Positions 7,621 through 15,876 of a stretch of DNA of 46,983 nucleotides are shown one piece after another (position 1 is the first letter of the stretch; the number at the start of each line of letters is the position of its first letter). The stretch lies in assembly GCA_001871195.1 (NCBI GenBank), contig MNXA01000003.1, positions 1 through 46,983 of the forward strand, written 5' to 3'. The notes beneath the pieces were generated by a model. It saw only the letters and a list, made by a program, of their open reading frames with translations. It did not search any database and was not told the origin of the DNA. A program made the position numbers and the translations under genes. This DNA comes from Zetaproteobacteria bacterium CG1_02_55_237. GTDB taxonomy: Bacteria > Pseudomonadota > Zetaproteobacteria > Mariprofundales > Mariprofundaceae.

Positions 7621-7637
7621 CCGCTTGAGGTGTTGCC

Positions 7638-7865
7638 ATGAGAACAGAAGAGATAAAAAATGAAATCGCAGCCCTGAATCTGGCGGAAAAGCTCCTTCTG
7701 GTAGAAGATATATGGGATTCCATTGCCGAGAGCAACGCCGAGCTTCCCATGCATGAATGGCAGAAGCAGGAACTCGATAAAAGGTATGAAGAGTACAAAA
7801 GCGGGAAACTGGAGCTGCGCGACTGGCAAACAGTTCACGAGGAACTAAGAGCCAAGTATAAATGA
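7638..7865 (+). CDS. Antitoxin, addiction-module component family (TIGR02574-like)
   Basis: The 75-residue protein starts MRTEEIKNEIAALNLAEKLLLVEDIWDSIA, the pattern of the short 'addiction module component' antitoxins. The C-terminus is charged (YEEYKSGKLELRDWQTVHEEL), as expected for the part that wraps the toxin. It overlaps the toxin gene by four bases (ATGA), the usual translationally coupled order of antitoxin first. It should bind the adjacent ParE/RelE toxin and repress the operon. It lies beside the integron cassettes but points the other way and has no attC after it, so it is not a cassette of that array. Confidence 0.82.
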   Translation: MRTEEIKNEIAALNLAEKLLLVEDIWDSIAESNAELPMHEWQKQELDKRYEEYKSGKLELRDWQTVHEELRAKYK

Positions 7866-8143
7866 AGCTTCGCTACACCAGCAGGGCGATACAGGACCTG
7901 GAACTGGCGCTTGTCTGGTATGAAAGGCAACGTCGAGGCTTGGGCCTCGAATTTCTCGATTGTGTTGAAAGCACCATCCAATCCATCCTCAGCAATCCCA
8001 GGAAATTTCGCATCTACTATGCGCGGATTCGGGGGCGCGTAGTCAGGCGTTTTCCATTCTCGATTTTCTACAGCATCGAAGAGCATGAGATTGTCATTCA
8101 TTCGGTGTTCGACAATCGGCAAGACCCTGCCAAACGACCTTAG
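7862..8143 (+). CDS. ParE/RelE-family toxin
   Basis: The 93-residue product has the ParE/RelE fold pattern: YTSRAIQDLELALVWYERQ helix at the start, FLDCVESTIQSILSNPRKFR in the middle, and the strands RGRVVRRFPFSIFYSIEEHEIVIHSVFDNRQDP at the end. RVVRRFPFSIFY is typical of the plasmid-stabilisation ParE group. ParE members poison DNA gyrase, while RelE members cut mRNA on the ribosome. The sequence alone favours ParE-like without deciding the target. It is translated from the ATGA overlap with the antitoxin. Confidence 0.82.
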   Translation: MKLRYTSRAIQDLELALVWYERQRRGLGLEFLDCVESTIQSILSNPRKFRIYYARIRGRVVRRFPFSIFYSIEEHEIVIHSVFDNRQDPAKRP

Positions 8144-8169
8144 AAATATCTTGGGTAGCTTGTTTCTGG

Positions 8170-8218
8170 CTGGATTCCCGTTCCCGCCCGCAGGGGCAGG
8201 CTCTGCAAGGGAATGACG
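8170..8218. repeat. Degenerate REP-like element
   Basis: CTGGATTCCC and GGGAATGACG bracket a GC-rich centre containing CCCGC and AGGGGCAGGCTC. This is the common dispersed 'ggattccc...gggaatgacg' intergenic repeat pattern of many proteobacteria, in worn form. Whether it recurs in this genome cannot be seen from the window. Confidence 0.35.
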
Positions 8219-8304
8219 AATTACTAAGAGACTCCGATGACTTTTTTGCATCCGCTGTGTTTGTGGGACTGGAAAGCGGGGCACGCATCCGCCACACTCC
8301 GCAA

Positions 8305-9291
8305 ATGCTGAAAATCGAGCATCTTTCTCTGGCTGTTCCATCTGCCGACGGTGATAAACCGGCGGTCAGCGATGTGTCGCTGAGCCTGGCACCCGGCCAT
8401 GTGCTGGGTCTGGTCGGAGAGTCCGGCTGCGGCAAAACCCTGACCGCGCAGGCCGTTCTGCGGCTGGGCGAATCGCAGGGCATTGTGCGCACCTCCGGCA
8501 AGGTGCTGCTCGACGATGCCGATGTGTTTGCCATGGCCGAGCCTGAACTGCGCAAGGTGCGCGGCGGGCGTATCTCGATGATCTTTCAGGAGCCGATGAC
8601 GGCACTCAATCCGGTGTTTTCCATCGGTGCCCAGCTCACCGAGGTGATTCGCCTGCATCTGGACCTGGACAAGAACGCAGCCGCAGCCCGTGCCGTGAAG
8701 CTTTTGGCCGATGTCGGCCTGCGCGATGGTGCCGAACTGTTGCGCCAGTATCCCGATTCATTATCCGGCGGCATGCGCCAGCGCGTGCTGATAGCCATGG
8801 CCATGGCGGCCGATCCCGATTACATCATTGCCGATGAGCCGACGACCGCGCTCGATGTCTCGGTGCAGAAACGTATCATCGATCTGCTGCGCCGCTTACA
8901 GGAGAAGCGCGGCATGGGGATGCTGCTGGTGACCCACGATTTCGGCTTGGTAGCAGAGCTGTGCGACGAGGTGGCGGTGATGTATGCCGGGCATGTCGTC
9001 GAGCGCGGACCGGTGGCCGATATCTTCGATTATCCGGCCCATCCCTACACCCGCGCCCTGATGCACTGCAGACCTGATGCCAGCGGCAAGGATAAGAAGC
9101 TTCCCGCCATTCCCGGGCAGGTGCCGCAGCCTGGTAAGTGGCCTGCGGGCTGCCGTTTTGCCGCGCGCTGCCCCTTGGCCGATGCGGCATGCAAGGCAGC
9201 CGTAGCGGAAGACGCCTGGAGCAAGGGCAGGCATCTGGCTCGTTGTGTGCATGTGGAGAAGGTTTCCGAAGCCTTGGAGGCATTCGTATGA
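8305..9291 (+). CDS. Peptide ABC transporter ATP-binding protein, DppD/OppD type
   Basis: The 328-residue ATPase has Walker A GESGCGKT near 42, signature LSGGMRQR near 155, and Walker B YIIADEP near 175 followed by TTALD. The C-terminal oligopeptide-transport extension (PAGCRFAARCPLADAACKA) contains cysteines that bind an Fe-S cluster in some DppD proteins. It energises peptide import together with the next gene. The frame extends upstream to GTG 8257, but ATG 8305 opens the family's MLKIEHLSL start. It overlaps the next gene by ATGA. Permease partners are not adjacent, in contrast to dppABCDF. Confidence 0.88.
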   Translation: MLKIEHLSLAVPSADGDKPAVSDVSLSLAPGHVLGLVGESGCGKTLTAQAVLRLGESQGIVRTSGKVLLDDADVFAMAEPELRKVRGGRISMIFQEPMTALNPVFSIGAQLTEVIRLHLDLDKNAAAARAVKLLADVGLRDGAELLRQYPDSLSGGMRQRVLIAMAMAADPDYIIADEPTTALDVSVQKRIIDLLRRLQEKRGMGMLLVTHDFGLVAELCDEVAVMYAGHVVERGPVADIFDYPAHPYTRALMHCRPDASGKDKKLPAIPGQVPQPGKWPAGCRFAARCPLADAACKAAVAEDAWSKGRHLARCVHVEKVSEALEAFV

Positions 9292-10241
9292 GCCTGCTCA
9301 AGGTTGAATCCTTAAGTAAATCATTCGCCTCCGGCGGTATGTGGAGCGGGGTGCGCCGGGTGACGCATGCGGTGAACAACGTGAGCTTCGAGGTGGCAAA
9401 GGGAGAAACCCTGGCCATTGTGGGCGAATCGGGCAGCGGCAAATCGACCACGGCGCGGCTGGTGATGCGCCTGATTGAAGCCGATCAAGGGCGCATTTCA
9501 CTGCTGGGTGAGGATGTGTCTGGGCTTAAGGGCAAGGCTCTGCGCAAAAAGCGCAGGCATATGCAGATGGTGTTTCAGGACCCGTTCGCCAGCCTCAATC
9601 CGCGCATGAAGATTGTCGATTCGGTCGGCGAAGGCCTGCGCGTGCATGCGCCGGAACTCAACGGCAGTCAGCGGCGCCAGAAGGTGACCGATATCCTTGC
9701 CCAGTGCGGTATGGATGAGAGTGTGCTGGAGCGTTATCCGCACCAGTTTTCCGGCGGCCAGCGGCAGCGCATCGGCATTGCCCGCGCGCTTGCTGTTTCC
9801 CCCGAATTGCTGGTGCTTGATGAGCCGGTGTCGGCACTGGATGTGTCGGTACAGGCTCAGATTCTTAATCTATTGGGCGAATTGCAGAAAGAGCATCAGC
9901 TGGCCTATCTGTTCATCTCGCACGACCTGTCGGTGGTGCGGCATGTGGCCGACCGCGTGGCGGTGATGTTCGCCGGCTTTATTGTCGAGCAGGGAACGGT
10001 GCAGGAGGTATATAAGCATCCCCAGCATCCCTACACCCGTGAACTGCTGGAGGCTCGCCCGGTGTCGCATCCCTCAAAGCGCCATGCCGAGGGCGTGGAA
10101 ATCGTACGTAGCGATGAGGGGGTGGCCGAATCGGGTTGTGCCTTCCGTCTGCGTTGTCCGTTTGCGCAGGCCGACTGTGCAGGGTTTGATGCCCGTCTAT
10201 CCGACGGTGAGCATAAGGTCGCCTGCCTGCATCCCTTGTAG
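9288..10241 (+). CDS. Peptide ABC transporter ATP-binding protein, DppF/OppF type
   Basis: The 317-residue ATPase has Walker A GESGSGKST near 47, signature FSGGQRQRIGIARAL near 155, and Walker B LLVLDEPVSALDVS near 175. Its oligopeptide C-terminal extension has SGCAFRLRCPFAQADC. The insertion SGGMWSGVRRVTHAV near the N-terminus is typical of the OppF/DppF partner. The frame is open upstream within oppD, but ATG 9288 gives the natural MSLLKVESLSKSF start and a four-base overlap with the previous stop. It should pair with the upstream ATPase as a heterodimer. Confidence 0.88.
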   Translation: MSLLKVESLSKSFASGGMWSGVRRVTHAVNNVSFEVAKGETLAIVGESGSGKSTTARLVMRLIEADQGRISLLGEDVSGLKGKALRKKRRHMQMVFQDPFASLNPRMKIVDSVGEGLRVHAPELNGSQRRQKVTDILAQCGMDESVLERYPHQFSGGQRQRIGIARALAVSPELLVLDEPVSALDVSVQAQILNLLGELQKEHQLAYLFISHDLSVVRHVADRVAVMFAGFIVEQGTVQEVYKHPQHPYTRELLEARPVSHPSKRHAEGVEIVRSDEGVAESGCAFRLRCPFAQADCAGFDARLSDGEHKVACLHPL

Positions 10242-10299
10242 GTTTTTCGCGCATTCTAAGCAAAGCACTGCTGCTCTAAATCTGTTATGATGACTGGAG

Positions 10300-13023
10300 A
10301 TGAACGGGCCTGATATTTCCCGGACCGACTGGCATGCGCAGGAGGTCGAAGCGGTTTTCCAGCATCTGGAGAGCCGTGCCAATGGCCTGAGCCAGAGTGA
10401 GGTGGCCGAACGCCTGATCAGCTTCGGAGCCAACAGCCTTCCCGAGACCAAAGCGCCGGGCATCCACCTCCTGTTCCTTTCCCAGTTTCTCAGCCCGCTG
10501 ATCTATGTGCTCATGGCAGCCGCTGTCGTTTCAGCCTTGCTCGCCGAGTTTGCCGATGCCGGATTTATCACGGCGGTACTGCTGATCAATGCCATCATCG
10601 GCACGATTCAGGAATTCCATGCCCAGCGCAGTGCCGAGGCACTGCGCAGTCTGGTTTCCGCCCGCGCTATTGTGATGCGTGATGGTGAATCCTTCGAGGT
10701 GGATGCAGCCCTGCTGGTGCCCGGCGATATCGTGCTGCTGGAGGGTGGGGCCAAGGTGCCGGCCGATATCCGCCTGAGCCATGAATACGATCTTGAGGTG
10801 GATGAATCCCTGCTTACCGGCGAATCCCTGCCGGTTTCCAAGAATGCGCGCCTCCTGTTTGAGGCCGAAACGCCACTGGCGGATCGCAAGAACATGCTCT
10901 ACTCCGGCACGCTGGTGAATTGCGGGCGGGGCCGGGGCATTGTGATTGCCACTGGCGGCAGCACGCAGGTGGGGCAACTGGCCGAGGCCATGCAGCGCGG
11001 CGATACCGCCAAGCCGCCGCTGATTGTGCGCATGGAAAAATTCACCATGGGCATTGCTGCAGCACTCGGGGTCGTGGTACTCGCGCTGGCTGCTGTCGAG
11101 TTGTACAACGGAATCGGCTGGCACGAGGTCTTTCTGGTTTCCGTGGCGCTGGCAGTTTCCGCCATTCCCGAGGGCCTGCCGGTGGCCCTGACCGTGGCAC
11201 TGGCCATCGGCATGAACCGCATGGCCAAACGCGGTGTGATTGTGCGCCGGCTGGTGGCTGTGGAGGCGCTTGGTTCATGCACGGTGATTGCATCGGATAA
11301 AACAGGCACGCTGACCATGAATCAGCTGACGGTGGGCGAGGTGGCGCTGGCAGGACTCAGGTCATGGCAGGTGAGTGGTGGCGGCAACGAGCCCGAGGGC
11401 ATGGTGCTCTCCGATGGCAAGCCGCTGGATGAGGATCATCTGGCCCGTCTCAGGGATATCGCCCGTGCAGCCATACTGTGCAATGAAGGCTTTTTCGGTC
11501 GTCGTGATGAGGTCTGGGTCAGCCATGGCGATGCGGTGGATGTGGCGCTGCTGGTGTTGGGTCACAAGCTCGGCATGACGCAGGCTGCAGCGCTGGAATT
11601 GTGCCCGCTGAAGACCTCCATCCCCTACGAATCCGAGTTCGGTTATGCCGCTACCCTGCATCAGCTGGATGCAGATCACGACATTATTCTGGTGAAGGGA
11701 GCTCTGGAACGGCTGTTGCCGATGAGCAGGAGCATGGTGGTTGAAGATGGCACAAGCCCGCTTGATGCGCGCCTTCTTGAACGGCAGATGGAGGGTATGG
11801 CCGCAGAAGGGTTCCGCACGCTGGCCTTTGCCCATGCCGTGATTCCAGCGCGTTCCGACCTGAACGATTTCGGGCGAAGTGATTTGCAGAATCTGACCCT
11901 GCTCGGCCTGGTTGGCATGATCGACCCGCTGCGCGAGGAGGCGAAAGCGGCAGTTGCAGCCTGCCATCGGGCCGGGATTCGTGCCTGCATGATCACCGGC
12001 GATCATCCTGCCACTGCTTTTGCCATTTCCTGTCAGCTGGATCTCGCCACCAGTCCAGATCAGGTGGTGACCGGCACTCAGATTCGCGAGGCGGAGGGCC
12101 TGGGCGAAGAGGCGCTGCATGAACTGGTGAAAGGGGCCAATGTGTTTGCCCGTGTCGAGCCAAGCCAGAAGGTGGCGATTGTGCAGGCCCTGCAACGGGC
12201 CGGGCACTTTGTCGCCGTGACCGGCGATGGGGCCAATGATGCGCCGGCTTTGAATGCATCGCATGTGGGTGTGGCCATGGGCAAGCGCGGTACGGATGTG
12301 GCCAGGGAAAGCGCCGATCTGGTGATTGCCGACGACAATTTCGCATCCATTGTTGCCGGTGTGGAGGAGGGCCGGGTTGCCTACCGAAATATCCGCAAGG
12401 TGATCTTCCTGCTGATCTCAACAGGTGCCGCCGAACTGGTGCTGTTCTTCCTCTCGCTGGCTTTCGGGCTGCCGCTGCCGCTGACAGCCGTGCAGCTGCT
12501 ATGGCTGAATCTGGTGACCAACGGTATTCAGGATGTGGCGCTGGCCTTCGAGCCGCGCGAGGGCAACGAAATGCGCCAGCCGCCGCGAAGGCCCAGCGAG
12601 CCGATCTTCAATCGCATCATGGTGGAGCGCACCCTGATCTCGGCAATGGTGATCGGTGTGCTTGCCTTTCTCACCTTCCAGACCCTGCTGGCCGGCGGTA
12701 TGGATATCGATGCGGCGCGCAACAGCACGCTGTTGCTGATGGTGCTGTTCGAGAATGTGCATGCCTTCAACAGCCGTTCCGAAAGCCGCTCGGTGTTTTA
12801 TCACAACCCGCTGGCCAATCCATTGCTGCTCTACGGCACGGTGACCGCCCAGCTCATTCATATCGCGGCAATGTATGTGCCGGGGTTGAATACGATACTC
12901 GATATGCAGCCTGTTTCGCTGCTGCAGTGGCTTGAACTGGTGCCGGTGGCACTGGTCATCCTGCTGGTCATGGAGCTGCATAAATGGGTGCGCCACACTT
13001 GGCCGATTCAGATGAAGGCTTAA
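10300..13023 (+). CDS. Cation-transporting P-type ATPase, P2A (Ca2+-ATPase-like)
   Basis: The 907-residue membrane pump has every P-type landmark: TGES in the actuator (LLTGESLPVSK), phosphorylated Asp333 in SDKTGTLT, MITGDHPATA, and GDGANDAPALNASHVGVAMGKRG. The membrane motif AIPEGLPVAL and closing LWLNLVTNGIQD are those of P2A pumps, which move Ca2+ in SERCA/PMR1-like enzymes and Mn2+ or other cations in some bacteria. The substrate cannot be fixed here. ATG 10300 has CTGGAG just upstream. It converges on a second P-type ATPase with only 11 bp between the stops. Confidence 0.87.
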   Translation: MNGPDISRTDWHAQEVEAVFQHLESRANGLSQSEVAERLISFGANSLPETKAPGIHLLFLSQFLSPLIYVLMAAAVVSALLAEFADAGFITAVLLINAIIGTIQEFHAQRSAEALRSLVSARAIVMRDGESFEVDAALLVPGDIVLLEGGAKVPADIRLSHEYDLEVDESLLTGESLPVSKNARLLFEAETPLADRKNMLYSGTLVNCGRGRGIVIATGGSTQVGQLAEAMQRGDTAKPPLIVRMEKFTMGIAAALGVVVLALAAVELYNGIGWHEVFLVSVALAVSAIPEGLPVALTVALAIGMNRMAKRGVIVRRLVAVEALGSCTVIASDKTGTLTMNQLTVGEVALAGLRSWQVSGGGNEPEGMVLSDGKPLDEDHLARLRDIARAAILCNEGFFGRRDEVWVSHGDAVDVALLVLGHKLGMTQAAALELCPLKTSIPYESEFGYAATLHQLDADHDIILVKGALERLLPMSRSMVVEDGTSPLDARLLERQMEGMAAEGFRTLAFAHAVIPARSDLNDFGRSDLQNLTLLGLVGMIDPLREEAKAAVAACHRAGIRACMITGDHPATAFAISCQLDLATSPDQVVTGTQIREAEGLGEEALHELVKGANVFARVEPSQKVAIVQALQRAGHFVAVTGDGANDAPALNASHVGVAMGKRGTDVARESADLVIADDNFASIVAGVEEGRVAYRNIRKVIFLLISTGAAELVLFFLSLAFGLPLPLTAVQLLWLNLVTNGIQDVALAFEPREGNEMRQPPRRPSEPIFNRIMVERTLISAMVIGVLAFLTFQTLLAGGMDIDAARNSTLLLMVLFENVHAFNSRSESRSVFYHNPLANPLLLYGTVTAQLIHIAAMYVPGLNTILDMQPVSLLQWLELVPVALVILLVMELHKWVRHTWPIQMKA

Positions 13024-13034
13024 GCGGAGACCGG

Positions 13035-15629
13035 CTACATTTTCTGCAGCATTCTGAAGGTGGCGGCCTTTACGATGTCGTTGACCACAAACCATGCCAG
13101 CGCATAAGCCCATATCCACATGGCGTATTCCCAGCCGATGGGGGCGACCATGAATCCGTACACCGCAATGATCGTTCCCAGAATCTCGGTGCTGAAGGTG
13201 GCTGTGAAGAGCAGTGGTGAGGGCCATGGACGCTCCCAGAACCAGCCTTCGGAACGGGTGACATAGAGGGTACTGTGTCCGGCGATTACCAGCTTGAGAA
13301 AGATCAGGGTGCGGATGACATCGTCGGGAAAGCCCTGTTCGCGCAGGATGAAGTAAAGCAGAAACGATGAAATGACACCGGATATGCCCAGTACGGTAGA
13401 GACGGGCAGAAGCTCGCGCATATTCCAGCGCACAGGTGCCGGATGTACCCCGGTGTTGTCGTAAGCGATAGCCAGAATCGGGATATCGTTGAGCAGGGCC
13501 AGCATGATAATCATCAGGGCTGTGATCGGGTAAAAATTGAACACGATAATGGACAGGGCGATGAACAGGATGATGCGGATGCTTTCGGCGATGCGGAAGG
13601 TGGCATAGCTCTTCATGCGTGCGAAGGTGATGCGCGCCTGGCGCACCGCTTCGTTGATGACCGCCAGACCGGGGGCTGTGAGGATGACATCTGCCGCCGC
13701 GCGCGCCGCATCGGTGGCATTGGAAACGGCAAAGCCGCAATCGGCCTTTTTCAGCGCCGGGGCATCGTTAACCCCGTCGCCGGTCATGGCAACGATATGG
13801 CCACCCTTTTGCAGGGTATCGACGATGCGGTATTTATCCTCCGGCAACACCTCGGCAAAGATATCCACTTCCTCGATCATCTCGACGATGGCCGATTCGT
13901 GGCTATGCAGGAACTCGTGCTCCAGCATGCGGGTGTCGTAGAGCCTGCTTACATCCTGCATTACCTCACTGGCAAAAATCCGGGCCTCCTTCAGCGAAAC
14001 CTTGCCCTTGAGGCGTTGATAGGTGGCAGTGGTCACTGCCTCGACCAGTGACAGCAGCTCATTGCCTGCCGTGCCAGCCAGTTGCGCTGAACGGATGGTT
14101 CGCTGTTCAAGATTCAGCAGGCGCCCCACCTCTTTGGCGATGGCCAGATTATCGCCGGTCACCATCTTGACCTGAATGCCGCAGTCATGCATTGCGGCAA
14201 TGACTTCACGCGAATCATCGCGCGGCGGGTCGTAAAGCGGGATCAGGCCGAGCAAGACCAGCGGTTTTTTACCCTCCTGCCGGCCTACCGCGAGGGTGCG
14301 ATAGCCCTTGCCGGCCAGCAGCTCCACCATGTTCTGGATATTGTGCGCCTCGGCATCATCAAGTTCAGCCAGCTCCATCAGGACCTGTGCTGCGCCCTTC
14401 ATCACCACAAAACGCTCGTCTCCGCGCTCGATGCTTGCTTCGGTGCGCTTGCGGATGGGATCGAAGGGTGTGAATTGCGTCTGCCGCCAGGACGGCCAGT
14501 CCATCTCCGGAAAATGTTCATCGATATAGTGGAAAATGGGCAATTCGATGGGGTCATTGTTTTCCAGTCTGGATGCCAGCGCGGCGTATAGAAAAAGTTC
14601 ATGCAGACCATAGCCATTGAGCAGCAGCGGTTCGGCCACCTGCATCTCGTTTTTGGTCAGGGTGCCGGTCTTGTCGGAACAGAAGATATCAACCCCGGCA
14701 AGTTCCTCGATGGCAGTCAGCTTTGAGACGATGGCCTGCCGCCGCGCCAGATTTACAGCCCCCACGGCCATGGTAACCGACAACACCGCCGGCAGGGCCA
14801 CCGGAATGGCAGCAACGGTCAGCACCAGTGCGAAGCGGATGATTTCAAGCAGGGGGTCATGGCGGAACAGTGAAACCATGACAATCAGCAGCACCAGGGC
14901 GAGCGTGATCAGAATCAGATAATTGCCGATTTGCAGGACCATTTTCTGGAAATGGCTGCGCTCCTTCAGGGTGGCTCTGGCAATCAGTGATACCACGCTG
15001 GAAAAGTTGGTGTGCATGCCGGTGTTAAGCACCACAGCCAGCATTTCGCCCTGCCTGACTATGGTGTTGGCGTAGGCGACTTCGTTGATTTTTTTACTGG
15101 TGGGGAGGGATTCGCCGGTGAGGGCTGACTGATCGATCAGCAGATAGTCGCCCTTTAGAAGTTGCACATCGGCGGGAATGATATCGCCGATCTTGAGTTT
15201 GAGTACATCGCCCGGCACCAGGTTGCGGGCTGGAATGCTGGCGAAGGCGCTATCACGCAACGCGATGGCTTTACCCGCCAGGCCATGTTTGAGCGTTTTG
15301 AGCGCGTTGAGCGCGCGGTGTTCCTGAAAGAAGTCCAGAAAGGCATTGAGCAGCAGCATGACCATGATAATGCCGAAGTCTTCCCATTTCCCGACGATGG
15401 CCGACAGTACGGCCGCCACCTCGATCATCCATGGAATGGGTCCCCAGAAGCGGCGCATGATGCGATGCAACAGCGATTCTTCCTGTTCCTCGATCTGGTT
15501 ATAACCATAACGGGTAAGACGCACCTCAGCCTCGGCCTTTCTGAGCCCGCGAGTTGCATTGCTATCAAGCTCCGTCAGGGTTACCTCGGCGGCTTGACTG
15601 GCATATTCATCCGTTTTTTTTATTTCCAT
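13035..15629 (-). CDS. P3A-type plasma-membrane H+-ATPase
   Basis: The 864-residue pump resembles fungal, plant and archaeal proton ATPases. Features are TGESLPTSK, AAIPVALPAVLSVTM in the fourth membrane helix (PVALP, not PEGLP), phosphorylated Asp319 in CSDKTGTLTKNE, KMVTGDNLAIAKEVG, and MTGDGVNDAPALKKADCGFAV. The C-terminal membrane block (NFYPITALMIIMLALLNDIPILAIAYDN) contains the NDIPILAIAYDN motif of this class. It would pump protons out of the cytoplasm at the cost of ATP. ATG 15629 was preferred to GTG 15635. It converges with the P2A pump downstream. Confidence 0.88.
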   Translation of the reverse strand: MEIKKTDEYASQAAEVTLTELDSNATRGLRKAEAEVRLTRYGYNQIEEQEESLLHRIMRRFWGPIPWMIEVAAVLSAIVGKWEDFGIIMVMLLLNAFLDFFQEHRALNALKTLKHGLAGKAIALRDSAFASIPARNLVPGDVLKLKIGDIIPADVQLLKGDYLLIDQSALTGESLPTSKKINEVAYANTIVRQGEMLAVVLNTGMHTNFSSVVSLIARATLKERSHFQKMVLQIGNYLILITLALVLLIVMVSLFRHDPLLEIIRFALVLTVAAIPVALPAVLSVTMAVGAVNLARRQAIVSKLTAIEELAGVDIFCSDKTGTLTKNEMQVAEPLLLNGYGLHELFLYAALASRLENNDPIELPIFHYIDEHFPEMDWPSWRQTQFTPFDPIRKRTEASIERGDERFVVMKGAAQVLMELAELDDAEAHNIQNMVELLAGKGYRTLAVGRQEGKKPLVLLGLIPLYDPPRDDSREVIAAMHDCGIQVKMVTGDNLAIAKEVGRLLNLEQRTIRSAQLAGTAGNELLSLVEAVTTATYQRLKGKVSLKEARIFASEVMQDVSRLYDTRMLEHEFLHSHESAIVEMIEEVDIFAEVLPEDKYRIVDTLQKGGHIVAMTGDGVNDAPALKKADCGFAVSNATDAARAAADVILTAPGLAVINEAVRQARITFARMKSYATFRIAESIRIILFIALSIIVFNFYPITALMIIMLALLNDIPILAIAYDNTGVHPAPVRWNMRELLPVSTVLGISGVISSFLLYFILREQGFPDDVIRTLIFLKLVIAGHSTLYVTRSEGWFWERPWPSPLLFTATFSTEILGTIIAVYGFMVAPIGWEYAMWIWAYALAWFVVNDIVKAATFRMLQKM

Positions 15630-15767
15630 GGTCACCGCCTGAAGCCTGAAGCTTTGTCTTCATTTTATCCTATTGTAGACTGAAACATGGCAAACTTTTG
15701 ATCTGACAGGTTGCAGAGAATTTATTGTTGCTATGATGATATGCTGGAGCGGTTCCTCGATTGCAGG

Positions 15768-15784
15768 TGCGACAAGTTGTCGCA
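15768..15784. promoter_or_regulatory. RegA-type binding palindrome upstream of regB
   Basis: TGCGACAAGTTGTCGCA is a perfect palindrome with 8-bp arms around one central base. It fits the RegA/RegR box pattern GNGRCR-N4-GNCGC. A consensus -10 element TATAAT lies at 15808-15813 with no good -35, so the box sits where a class II activator would bind (centre near -44 from a start at about 15820). This suggests the pair regulates itself. Confidence 0.6.
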
Positions 15785-15807
15785 GCCCATTCAAGGACTG
15801 AAACCAC

Positions 15808-15813
15808 TATAAT
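15808..15813 (+). promoter_or_regulatory. Putative -10 element of the regB promoter
   Basis: TATAAT matches the sigma70 -10 consensus exactly. The expected -35 position (around 15785-15790) has no TTGACA-like sequence and directly abuts the RegA palindrome, as in activator-dependent promoters. An alternative upstream -10, TATGAT at 15732-15737, has TTGCAG 15 bp before it and is less convincing. Confidence 0.4.
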
Positions 15814-15876
15814 TTTTTTTCAGATTCGGCTATTGCCCTCGAGGGTCTGTCGAATTTCAAGCTGGAGGAAAAGCCC

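Noticed and set aside
7328-7798. 156-codon open frame on the minus strand
   Set aside because: It overlaps the antitoxin gene and the cassette leader, has no recognised domain, and has a composition that suggests a shadow frame.
8237-8311. Small ORF just before the DppD-like gene, possible permease remnant
   Set aside because: About 24 codons with no recognisable permease sequence; it overlaps the ATPase start and is most likely chance.
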